Source: Lolium rigidum (taxonomy: Eukaryota; Streptophyta; Magnoliopsida; Poales; Poaceae). From it: a DNA stretch of 64,000 nt. The translations under genes and the position numbers were made by a program. Below the pieces are notes generated by a model. That model was not told the origin of the DNA. It saw only the letters and a program-made list of their open reading frames with translations, and searched no databases. Shown here in pieces: positions 20,191-30,900 of this stretch (position 1 is the stretch's first letter; the number at the start of each line of letters is the position of its first letter). The stretch covers positions 39,767,047 to 39,831,046 of the forward strand of contig NC_061510.1 of the NCBI RefSeq assembly GCF_022539505.1, given 5' to 3'.

Positions 20191-21910
20191 TGATACGTCT
20201 CCGACGTATCGATAATTTCTTATGTTCCATGCCACATTATTGATGATATCTACATGTTTTATGCATACTTTATGTCATATTTATGCATTTTCCGGCACTA
20301 ACCTATTAACGAGATGCCGAAGAGCCGCTTCTCGTTTTCTCGCTGTTTTTGGTTTCAGTAAATCCTAGTAAGGAAATATTCTCAGAATTGGACGAAATCA
20401 ACGCCCAGGGGCCTATTTTTCCATGAAGCTTCCAGAAGACCGAAGAGGAAACGAAGTGGGGCCACGAGGCGACGACACGCTAGGGCGGCGCGGCCCAGGT
20501 GCTGGCCGTGCGGCCCTGTTGTGCCGCCACCTCGTGACGCCCCCTGACCTACCCTTTCGCCTACTTAAAGCCTCCATCGCGAAAACCCTACCACGTTCGA
20601 CGAAACCAGAGAAAACCTTCCAGAGCCGCCGCCATCGCGAAGCCAAGATCTGGGGGTCAGGAGTCTCTGTTCCGGCACGCCGCCGGGACGGGGAAGTGCC
20701 CCCGGAAGGCTTCTCCATCGATACCACCGCCATCTTCACCAACGCTACTGTCTCCCATGAGGAGGGAGTAGTTCTCCATCGAGGTTCGGGGCTGTACCGG
20801 TAGCTATGTGGTTCATCTCTCTCCTATGTACTTCAATACAATAATCTCATGAGCTGCCTTACATGATTGAGATTCATATGATGATGCTTGTAATCTAGAT
20901 GTCATTATGCTAGTCAAGTGGATTTTACTTATGGGATCTCCGGAGACTCCTTGTCCCACGTGTGTAAAGGTGACAAGTGTGTGCACCGTGTGGGTCTCTT
21001 AGGCTATATTTCACGTAATCACTTATTCACTGTTATGAATGGCATAGTGAAGTGCTTATTTATATCTCTTTATGATTGCAATGTGTTTTGTATCACAATA
21101 TATCTGTGTGCTACTCTAGTGATGTTATGAAAGTAGTTTATTCCTCCTTCACGGTGTAATGGTGACAGTGTGTGCATCGTGTAGTACTTGGCGTAGGCTA
21201 TGATTGTGATCTCTTGTAGATTATGAAGTTAACTATTGCTATGATAGTATTGATGTGATCTATTCCTCCTTTCGTAGTGTGAAGGTGACAAAGGTGCATG
21301 CTATGTTAGTACTTGGTTTGGTTATGTTGATATGTCATGCACTCTAAGGTTATTTAAATATGAACATTGAATATTGTGGAGCTTGTTAACTCCGGCATTG
21401 AGGGTTCGTGTAATCCTGCACGCTAGTGGTGTTCATCATCCAACAAGAGGGTGTAGAGTCTAGCATCTATCTATTTATTCTGTTATGTGATCAATGTTGA
21501 GAGTGTCCACTAGTGAAAGTATGATCCCTAGGCCTTGTTCCTAAATACCGCTATTGCTGCTTGTTTACTCGTTTTACCGCATTTATACTCGCCCGTAATA
21601 TTACTACCATCAACCGCACGCCAGCAAGCACTTTTCTCGGCGCCGTACTACTACTCATATTCATTCATACCACTTGTATTTCACTATCTCTTCGCCGAAC
21701 TAGTGCACCTATTAGGTGTGTTGGGGACACAAGAGACTTCTTGCTTTGTGGTTGCAGTGGTTGCATGAGAGGGATATCTTTGACCTCTTCCTCCCCGAGT
21801 TCGATAAACCTTGGGTGATCCACTTAAGGGAAACTTGCCGCTGTTCTACAAACCTCTCGCTCTTGGAGGCCCAACACCGTCTACAAGAATAGAAGCACCC
21901 GTAGACATCA
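20191..21910 (+). repeat. Element A 5' LTR
   Basis: Starts TGATACGTCTCCGACGTATC, a terminal palindrome, and ends CCCGTAGACATCA. A GC-rich block (20400-20800) follows a TATA-like CCTACTTAAAGCC at about 20562 and is likely the transcribed leader. Confidence 0.93.
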
Positions 21911-21920
21911 AGCACTTTTC

Positions 21921-21938
21921 CGGCGCCGTTGCCGGGGA
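21921..21938 (+). other. Element A primer-binding site, tRNA-Asp type
   Basis: CGGCGCCGTTGCCGGGGA matches the complement of the plant tRNA-Asp(GUC) 3' end except at the first base. A decayed second copy lies at 21988-22001. The LTR ends 10 bp upstream. Confidence 0.85.
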
Positions 21939-22077
21939 GAAAAGGTAAAAGGCACTCATACTCCGGTCCCGTGTAACTAAGTACTTTTCTCGTTGCCGTT
22001 GTGTGTGTGCTCGAAGCTATTTCCTTTAGATCCCGCAATTTCATCTTTTTGTTTCTTGTTTACACTAGTTTGGCATA

Positions 22078-22797
22078 ATGGACAACAATGAGCTTCTTAT
22101 TCTATTTCCTGATTTAAGACATGGATGGTTTGATGCGAAAATTAAAAAACCTATGGAACATATTAGTATGAACGCTTTGAACACCATTGTTGCTAATGAT
22201 ATGGAAAATTCTAAGCTTGGGGAAGCTGGCTTTGATGAGCATGATATTTTTAGTCCCCCAAGCATTGAGGAGAAAATTTACTTTGACGATACTTTGCCTC
22301 CTATTTATGATGATTATAATGATATTGGTCTTTTAGTGCCGCCTACTATGGAGAGTAAATTTGATTATGATTACAATATGCCTCCTACACTTGATGAGAA
22401 TAATAATGATAGCTACTTTGTTGAATTTGCTCCCACTATAACTAATAAAATTGATTATGCTTATGTGGAGAGTAATGATACTTTTATGCATGTGAATAAG
22501 AATGCTTTATGTGATACTTATATTGTTGAGTTTGTTCATGATGCCTCTGAAAGTTATTATGAGAGAGGAAAATATGGTTGTAGAAATTTTCATGTTACTA
22601 AAACACCTCTCTATATGCTGAAATTTTTGAAGTTACACTTGTTTTATCTTCCTATGCTTGTTACTTTGCTCTTCATGAACTTGTTTATTTACAAGATTCC
22701 CATGCATAGGAAGCATGTTAGACTTAAATTTGTTTTGAATTTTCTTCTTGATGCTCTCTTTTGCTTCAACTACTATTTCTTGCGAGTGCATCATTAA
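22078..22797 (+). CDS. Element A ORF: acidic protein with hydrophobic C-terminus (239 aa)
   Basis: Intact frame, MDNNELLILF... to ...YYFLRVHH. Residues 1-57 are mixed polar. Residues 58-130 contain imperfect acidic repeats in which PP is followed by D/E/Y-rich segments (SPPSIEEKI, LPPIYDDYND, VPPTMESKFDYDYN, MPPTLDENNND). Residues 155-175 are conserved (SYYERGKYGCRNFH). Residues 186-206 are strongly hydrophobic (LHLFYLPMLVTLLFMNLFIY), and a second hydrophobic stretch covers 218-234, with basic residues between (MHRKHVRLK). This predicts one or two membrane segments. No Gag, protease, RT or integrase motif is visible. Diverged copies occur in elements B and C. Function unknown; an Env-like or degenerate Gag origin are both guesses. 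Confidence 0.75.
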   Translation: MDNNELLILFPDLRHGWFDAKIKKPMEHISMNALNTIVANDMENSKLGEAGFDEHDIFSPPSIEEKIYFDDTLPPIYDDYNDIGLLVPPTMESKFDYDYNMPPTLDENNNDSYFVEFAPTITNKIDYAYVESNDTFMHVNKNALCDTYIVEFVHDASESYYERGKYGCRNFHVTKTPLYMLKFLKLHLFYLPMLVTLLFMNLFIYKIPMHRKHVRLKFVLNFLLDALFCFNYYFLRVHH

Positions 22798-25396
22798 AAC
22801 TGCTGAGCCCATCTTAATGGCTATAAAGAAAGAACTTCTTGGGAGATAACCCATGTGTTTATTTTGCTACAGTACTTTTGTTTTATATTTGAGTCTTGGA
22901 AGTTGTTACTACTGTAGCAATCTCTCCTTATCTTAATTTTGTTGCATTGTTGTGCCAAGTAAAGTCTTTGATAGTAAGGTTCATACTAGATTTGGATTAC
23001 TGCGCAGAAACAGATTTCTTGCTGTCACGAATCTGGGCCTAATTCTCTGTAGGTAACTCAGAAAATTATGCCAATTTACGTGAGTGATCCTCAGATATGT
23101 ACGCAACTTTCATTCAATTTGGGAATTTTCATCTGAGCAAGTCTGGTGCCATTTTAAAATTCGTCTTTACGGACTATTCTGTTTTGACAGATTCTGCCTT
23201 TTATTTCGCATTGCTTCTTTCGCTGTGTTGGGTGGATTTCTTTGTTCCATTACCTTCCAAGTAGCTTTGGGCAATGTCCAGAAGTGTTAAAAATGATTGT
23301 GTCACCTCTGAACATGTGAATTTTTGATTATGCACTAACCCTCTAATGAGTTTGTTTCGAGTTTGGTGTGGAGGAAGTTTTCAAGGGTCAAGAGAGGAGG
23401 ATGATATACTATGATCAAGAAGAGTGAAGAGTCTAAGCTTGGGGATGCCCCCATGGTTCATCCCTGGATATTATAAGAAGACTCAAGCATCTAAGCTTGG
23501 GGATGCCCAAGGCATCCCCTTCTTCATCGACAACTTATCAGGTTTCTTCTCTTGAAACTATATTTTTATTCGGTCACATCTTATGTACTTTACTTGGAGC
23601 GTCTGTTTGTTTTTGTTTTTGATTGAATAAAATGGATCATAGAATTCATTGTGTGGGAGAGAGACACGCTCCGCTGTTGCATATGGACAAATATGTCCTT
23701 AGGCTTTACTCATAGTATTCATGGCAAAGGTTGAATCTTCTTCGTTAAATTGTTATATGGTTGGAATCGGGAAATGCTACATGTAGTAATTCTAAAATGT
23801 CTTGAATAATTTGATACTTGGCAATTGTTTTGCTCATGTTTAAGCTCTTGCATCATATACTTTGCACCCATTAATGAAGAAATACATAGAGCTTGCTAAA
23901 ATTTGGTTTGCATATTTGGTCTCTCTAAAGTCTAGATAATTTCTAGTATTGAGTTTTGAACAACAAGGAAGACGGTGTAGAGTCTTATAATGTTTACAAT
24001 ATGTCTTTTATGTAAGTTTTGCTGCACCGGTTCATCCTTGTGTTTGTTTCAAATAACTTTGCTAGCCTAAACCATGTATCGAGAGGGAATACTTCTCATG
24101 CATCCAAAATCCTTGAGCCAACCACTATGCCATTTGTGTCCACCATACCTACCTACTACATGGTATTTCTCCGCCATTCCAAAGTAAATTGCTTGAGTGC
24201 TACCTTTAAATTTCCATCATTCGCCTTTGCAATATATAGCTCATGGGACAAAATAGCCTTAAAAACTATTGTGGTATTGAATATGTACTTATGCACTTTA
24301 TCTCTTATTAAGTTGCTTGTTGTGCGATAACCATGCTCCCGGGGACGCCATCAACTACTCTTTGTTGAATATCATGTGAGTTGCTATGCATGTCCGTCTT
24401 GTCCGAAGTAAGGGCGGTTTTCACAATCAAATGGTTTGAGTATGCATACCGTTAGAGAAGAACATTGGGCCGCTAACTAAAGCCATGAATCATGGTGGAA
24501 GTTTCAGCTTTGGACATAAAACCTCAATCTCTTATGAGAATATTAACTCGTTGTTGAATGCTTAAGCATTAAAAGAGGAGTCCATTATCTCGTTGTCTAT
24601 GTTGTCCCGGTATGGGTGTCTAAGTTGAAGAATGATCAAAAGTGAGAAATCCAATGCGAACTTTCTCCTTAGACCCTTGTACAGGCGGCATAGAGGTACC
24701 CCTTTGTGACACTTGGTTGAAACATATGTTATGCAATGAAGATCAGTGTTAACCCAAGCTAATTAGGACAAGGTGCGGGCACTATTAGTACACTATGCAT
24801 GAGGCTTGCAACTTGTAAGATATAATTTACATGATACATATGCTTTATTACTACCGTTGACAAAATTGTTTCATGTTTTCAAAATAAAAGCTCTAGCACA
24901 AATATAGCAATCAATGCTTTCCTCTGCGAAGGACCTTTCTTTTAGTTTTATGTTGAGTCAGTTCACCTATTTCTCTCCATCTCAAGAAGCAAACACTTGT
25001 GTGAACTGTGCATTGATTCCTACATACTTGCATATTGCACTTGTTATATTACATTACATTGACACTATCCATGAGATATACATGTTATAAGTTGAAAGCA
25101 ACCGCTGAAACTTAATCTTACTTTGTGTTGCTTCAATACCTTTACTTTGATTTATTGTTTTATGAGTTAACTCTTATGCAAGACTTATTGATGCTTGTCT
25201 TGAAAGTACTATTCATTAAAAGCCTTTGCTTTATGATTCAGTTGTTTACTCATGTCATTACCATTGTTTTGATCGCTGCATTCATTACATATGCTTACAA
25301 TAGTATGATCAAGGTTATGATGGCATGTCACTCCAGAAATTATCTTTGTTATCGTTTACCTCGCTCGGGACAAGCAGGAACTAAGCTTGGGGATGC
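22798..25396 (+). other. Element A non-coding internal region with hairpin and polypurine tract
   Basis: No coding capacity beyond short frames. It starts with CTTGGGAGATAACCCATG after the ORF, a phrase shared with B and C. CTAAGCTTGGGGATGC occurs exactly at 23433, 23491 and 25381; the last abuts the 3' LTR and is the polypurine tract. The copy at 23491 forms one arm of a perfect hairpin at 23499-23519 (GGGGATGCC, loop CAA, GGCATCCCC). Confidence 0.75.
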
Positions 25397-27109
25397 TGAT
25401 ACGTCTCCGACGTATCGATAATTTCTTATGTTCCATGCCACATTATTGATGATATCTACATGTTTTATGCATACTTTATGTCATATTTATGCATTTTCCG
25501 GCACTAACCTATTAACGAGATGCCGAAGAGCCGCTGTCGTTTTCTCGCTGTTTTTGGTTTCAGAAATCCTAGTAAGGAAATATTCTCGGAATTGGACGAA
25601 ATCAACGCCAAGGGGCCTATTTTTCCATGAAGCTTCCGAAGACCGAAGAAGGAACGAAGTGGGGCCACGAGGCGACGACACGCTAGGGCGGCGCGGCCCA
25701 GGTGCTGGCCGCGCGGCCCTGTTGTGTCGCCACCTCGTGACGCCCCCTGACCTACCCTTTCGCCTACTTAAAGCCTCCGTCGCGAAAACCCTACCACGTT
25801 CGACGAAACCAGAGAAAACCTTCCAGAGCCGCCGCCATCGCGAAGCCAAGATCTGGAGGACAGGAGTCTCTGTTCCGGCACGCCGCCGGAACAGGGAAGT
25901 GCCCCCGGAAGGCTTCTCCATCGATACCACCGCCATCTTCACCAACGCTGATGTCTCCCATGAGGAGGGAGTAGTTCTCCATCGAGGTTCGGGGCTGTAC
26001 CGGTAGCTATGTGGTTCATCTCTCTCCTATGTACTTCAATACAATAATCTCATGAGTTGCCTTACATGATTGAGATTCATATGATGATGCTTGTAATCTA
26101 GATGTCATTATGCTAGTCAAGTGGATTTTACTTATGTGATCTCCGGAGACTCCTTGTCCCACGTGTGTAAAGGTGATAGTGTGTGCACCGTGTGGGTCTC
26201 TTAGGATATATTTCACAGAATACTTATTCACTGTTATGAATGGCATAGTGAAGTGCTTATTTATATCTCTTTATGATTGCAATGTGTTTTGTATCACAAT
26301 ATATCTGCGTGCTACTCTAGTGATGTTATTAAAGTAGTTTATTCCTCCTTCACGGTGTAATGGTGACAGTGTGTGCATCGTGTAGTACTTGGCGTAGGCT
26401 ATGATTGTGATCTCTTGTAGATTATGAAGTTAACTATTGCTATGATAGTATTGATGTGATCTATTCCTCCTTTCGTAGTGTGAAGGTGACAAGTGTGCAT
26501 GCTATGTTAGTACTTGGTTTGGTTATGTTGATCTGTCATGCACTCTAAGGTTATTTAAATATGAACATTGAATATTGTGGAGCTTGTTAACTCCGGCATT
26601 GAGGGTTCGTGTAATCCTACACGATTAGTGGTGTTCATCATCCAACAAGAGGGTGTAGAGTCTAGCATCTATCTATTTATTCGTTATGTGATCAATGTTG
26701 AGAGTGTCCACTAGTGGAAGTATGATCCCTAGGCCTTGTTCCTAAATATCGCTATCGCCGCTTGTTTACTCGTTTTACCGCATTTATACTTGCTCGCAAT
26801 ATTACTACCATCAACCGCACGCCAGCAAGCACTTTTCTCGGCGCCGTACTACTGCTCATATTCATTCATACCACTTGTATTTCACTATCTCTTCGCCGAA
26901 CTAGTGCACCTATTAGGTGTGTTGGGGACACAAGAGACTTCTTGCTTTGTGGTTGCAGGGTTGCATGAGAGGGATATCTTTGACCTCTTCCTCCCTGAGT
27001 TCGATAAACCTTGGGTGATCCACTTAAGGGAAACTTGCTGATGTTCTACAAACCTCTGCTCTTGGAGGCCCAACACTGTCTACAAGAATAGAAGCACCCG
27101 TAGACATCA
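25397..27109 (+). repeat. Element A 3' LTR
   Basis: 1713 bp, same termini as the 5' LTR, followed by the TGTGC duplication. An open frame in its leader (25428-26006) is an LTR leader coincidence shared with the 5' LTR, not a gene. Confidence 0.93.
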
Positions 27110-27114
27110 TGTGC

Positions 27115-27201
27115 TCATCACACCTTCCTCTTGGGGTTTTCTAACCTCTTCCACAATAACCGTCAACAAGATTGTATGGCGCCGTCCCCGGAGCACCATC
27201 A
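27115..27201 (+). repeat. Element B 5' LTR, distal part
   Basis: Continuation of the B LTR after element A: TCATCACACCTTCCTCTTGG to GGAGCACCATCA. It matches 32453-32539. A primer-site-like TGGCGCCGTCCCCGG lies inside it at about 27179. Confidence 0.85.
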
Positions 27202-27209
27202 AGATTTTC

Positions 27210-27227
27210 TGGCGGCGTTGCCGGGGA
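27210..27227 (+). other. Element B primer-binding site, tRNA-Asp type
   Basis: TGGCGGCGTTGCCGGGGA: one mismatch (G for C at position 6) from the tRNA-Asp complement, 8 bp after the LTR end. Confidence 0.8.
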
Positions 27228-27351
27228 GAAAGAGTATTTCTGCAAGGGGAGTCTCTCATCTCCAAAATCTTTACTTTGTTATTGTTTTGCTTAGTTTATT
27301 CCATGCTCACCTCCCATGTTGATATTTCTTGTTTTTCACTAGTTAGGCTTA

Positions 27352-28024
27352 ATGGAAAACAACAACAAAATTACAGAGCTTTATAGCATTTATCTTGAAC
27401 TATGACATGAAATGTTTGAAGAGAAAATTAAAAAAACCTATGAAACTTTATTTGAATGCTAATAGCAATAATATTAGTATGAATTCTTTGAATACCATTA
27501 TTGCTAATGCTATGGAAAAGTCTAAGCTTGGGAAAGCTAGTTTTTATGAAAATGATCTGTTTAGTTCCCCAACTTTAGAGAAGAAAATTAATTATGATTA
27601 CAATATGTCTCCTATATCTGATGATTATGGTGATGAGAATAATAATGGTAGCTATTTTCTTGAATTTGCTCCCACTACAATTAATAAGAATGACTATGAT
27701 TATGTGGAGAGTAATAATTATTTTATTTATGTGGATCATGATAAGAATGTTTTATGTGATAATTATATTGTTGAGTTTATTCATGCTGCTACTGAAAGTT
27801 ATTATGAGACTGAAAAATATGGTTGTAGAAGTTTTCATGGTACTAAAACACCTCTCTATATGCTGAAAGTTTTGAAGTTACTCTTGTTTTATCTTCCTAT
27901 GCTTGTCACTTTGTTATTTGTGGATTTATTTGTGTACAAAATGCATATGCATAGGAAGTGGGTTAGACTTAAATGTGTTTCATATTTGCTCCTTGATGCT
28001 AGCTCTTTTTCTACGTCTAGCTGA
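27352..28024 (+). pseudogene. Element B copy of the A/B/C acidic, hydrophobic-tail ORF
   Basis: The start at 27352 (MENNNKITELYS) aligns with the start of the A ORF but reaches a TGA after 17 codons. Homology then continues in another frame from 27395 (IKKP-like block, NTIIANAMEKSKLGKA) to 28024. Conserved landmarks are EFAPTTINK, ESYYETEKYGCRSFH and the hydrophobic LLFYLPMLVTLLFVDLFVYK. The VPP repeat unit present in A is deleted here and the last residues differ. The protein is broken by at least one frameshift but diverged considerably before breaking. Confidence 0.7.
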
Positions 28025-30900
28025 AAGGCGTTAAAGAAAATCACTCTTGGGAGATAACCCATGTTTATGTTCTGTAATTTTTATTTTTGTTGAGTCTTGG
28101 AAGTTATTACCTCTGTAATAACCTCTCCTTATCAGTTTTATTTCGTTCTTGTGCCAAGAATAGCGTCTAATAGGAAGAAAGTAAGATTGGGAAGTTGCTG
28201 TCCTGTAAACAGATTTTGTGCTGTCGCCATAAAAATTCGTATAAATACCCAGAGCGGAATTTGGAGCTTCCATTTTTTATGCATATGCCCCAGGTTATTA
28301 TGTAACTTTTGTTAGTTTACCAATTTTTGAGCTGAGTAACAGAAGATTTTCGAAAAAATCGATCTTTACCTACTGTTCTGTTTTGACAGATTTCTACACT
28401 ATTTGCATTTGCCTCTTAAATCTCTTTATTTTTGAGTTCTTTTGATCAAAGAGATTTTTGAAGAGTTGCTACAGTAACTAATGATTTAATAGATGATTGA
28501 TATATGTTGCAAACTAAGCCCATATGGATTTGTTTATTTTGATTGTACTAATGCTGCTAATAGAGAATTGTGTGAAGTTTTGTATGAAGGAAGTTTTCAA
28601 GTGTAGGGGAAGAAGAATGATGTGATGAGATGAAGAATGGACAAAAGCTCAATCTTGAGCATGCCACTGCACCCCAAGAAATATCCAAGAGGTAAAAGCA
28701 TCAAATCTTGGGGATGCCCAAGGCATCCCCTCTTCATCAACAAAGTAACATGTCATCTCTCTATGCGCTATATCTTTATTGCTTCATACGATATGTGGTT
28801 GTTCTTGGAGCGTCTTTATTTTTTTGTTTTGTTTGATGTAGCATATGTTGGGTCCCTTCATATTTGTTTTGGAGAAAGATCCACTCCGTTTTAATTGCAT
28901 AGAACACTCTTGTTTTCGCTGTTATTATTATGCGAGTGTTCTAGTTTTCTAGTATTGCATTTAGCTCTTGTTCTTTCACTTGAATTTTGTTCAGAGCTCG
29001 TTAGTATTCTTTATTCGTATATGATTAGCTCTCTGTTCCATATTGTATTTCATCTCTGAGAGCTATTTCAAATAAGTTGATTGGTGTTGGATACGAGTAA
29101 AATGTTTCATGACTATAGTGATGCAAAAGAAAGCTTGTCTAGACTGTGGCATAGACTTTGGCATGTCATGTTGGATGTTATTCTTGTCATATGCTTAGTA
29201 TTTATTGTTATAGCATGACTTGTCTCAAATAGCTGAGATTGCATAATGTGCCATTGAAAGAATCATGTGTTGTTTCCATCATAAAAGCATAATATTATGG
29301 TATTCTCCTTTGACGCTTTATTGGGTTGACTTGACACATGCTTATACCATGTTATGACTGTAACCAGTCAACTAAAGCCTCTATGATCACTTAGTTTTTG
29401 ACTTGTAATATCAATTTATGCTTTGATTTATAATGTTTTGTCGCTATGCATGATTATGGCCATTATCGCTCTCTTAGTTGGTCGCTCCCAGTCTTTTGCT
29501 AGCCTTCGCTTGTACTGAGTATGAACTCTAGTCGTGCATCCAACCACCAATAACCAAAGTTTTCCAATTGTATCCACCATATCTACTTATTATCATTATT
29601 GCTATTCCAAGTATATTCATCATGTTTTTATTTATCTTTCAAATTAAATTTTGGCATGAGAAAGTTAGTCAGTAAAGCTCTCACAAATTTGATGGCTCAT
29701 TTACTTTCTTGCACTTAATAAACTTGATCATTGTGACTATCTTATGAAGTTTATATGTTTGCAAATTGCAAGTTGGAAGTTAGCATAACCATGCTTTCAT
29801 GGGGAACGCTTTCAACATTGCACTTATTCATATTTAGTTGATGTCATGTTCTTTTGCTTATGGATGCCTAACAGTGCGAAATAAAATGAAAACTTGTAAG
29901 TTCATGGAGTTTGTATATATATGAGTTAGAGAATCTCCTGGGCCGCTAATCTAAGCCATGCATCATTCATGGTAGAAATTTACATCGAACTATAGTGAGA
30001 ATTATATGAAGCATTTTCAATAAAAAAAACTATACCCATAGTAAATAAAAAATTGTTGAGATGATCATTGCCTGTTTGTCTTGTCATTTTGGCATGAGAT
30101 TGCTCCCACAAGAGTACTCCCATATCATCAGGAAAGAGGTACCCCATTGGTGGTTCTCGATGATACATGTATACTTACAATGACAAAAACTTATTTGGGA
30201 CCTAAGTTGAGTAGCATGAGGTTTAGGTACTCGTATGCAAGGGGCATGAGATTTTCAACTTGTGATTTGTCAAGCATATAGCTCATATTTGATTCACATT
30301 AACTTTAACCATTCAAGATGCTTATGATAGGGGCAGTGAGAGCTCAAAGCTAATAAGTACCATACTTTTTGGAAGGTTTATAAAACTTTTTAATCTTACT
30401 TACTCTGCAAAGAGTTTTTCTTTTATTTTCTGCTTTATGCACCAATTAAGAGAGCATATTTTTCATTCTTAGTGCAATGTGCATAGTCCCAAAATTATTA
30501 TTGATTGATTCATGATTATGACTATTGCTTGTTCTTAAATTACTTGTATCTAGTCACTCTTTGAACTTTGAAGGTGTCCTCGCATTTATGTTTTTCTACT
30601 TCATAAAGGACATGTTGAGTACCACTTTGTTATGTTTACTCTATGCTCATAAACAAACAGTTGCTTTCAATGCACTATTATTCATGATCCTTTGTTTGAG
30701 TTACTCTTCATGTTATAACATACTTACTAAGTTCTATTGTTAGAATTGTATCTATCATATCTATGTTTAGAGAACGTTGATCCCAGCTCACAGTGCTTTA
30801 CATGCTTGATCAAGATTGTGTTGGCTTCATGTCACCTCAAAAATTATTTTGTTATCACTTACCTACTCGAGGACGAACATGAGTTAAGCTTGGGGATGCT
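28025..30900 (+). other. Element B non-coding internal region
   Basis: AT-rich without ORFs of note. It retains GGGAGATAACCCATG after the ORF, a perfect hairpin at 28710-28730 identical to that of element A, and AGTTAAGCTTGGGGATGCT before the 3' LTR. Much of the rest is only loosely alignable with A. Confidence 0.7.

Larger units (their letters stand above)
20191..27109 (+). mobile_element. Element A: complete non-autonomous LTR retrotransposon
   Basis: LTRs 20191-21910 (1720 bp) and 25397-27109 (1713 bp) flank a 3486-bp internal region. The 5-bp duplication TGTGC is at 20186-20190 and 27110-27114. Primer site is tRNA-Asp type; the polypurine tract is CTAAGCTTGGGGATGC. The only substantial ORF is non-enzymatic (22078-22797). 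By eye the first 290 bp of the LTRs differ at about eight positions, so insertion is not very recent. It sits inside the 5' LTR of element B, its diverged relative. Confidence 0.93.

Noticed and set aside
25428..26006. 192-codon frame in the 3' LTR of element A
   Set aside because: It starts at the LTR edge and crosses untranslated LTR sequence; the opposite strand is also open. I keep only the leader portion as a low-interest finding.
20191..30900. Apparent tandem array of two 5.2-kb units
   Set aside because: Target duplications and LTR edges show instead that element A is inserted in element B; the second unit belongs to a different subfamily.
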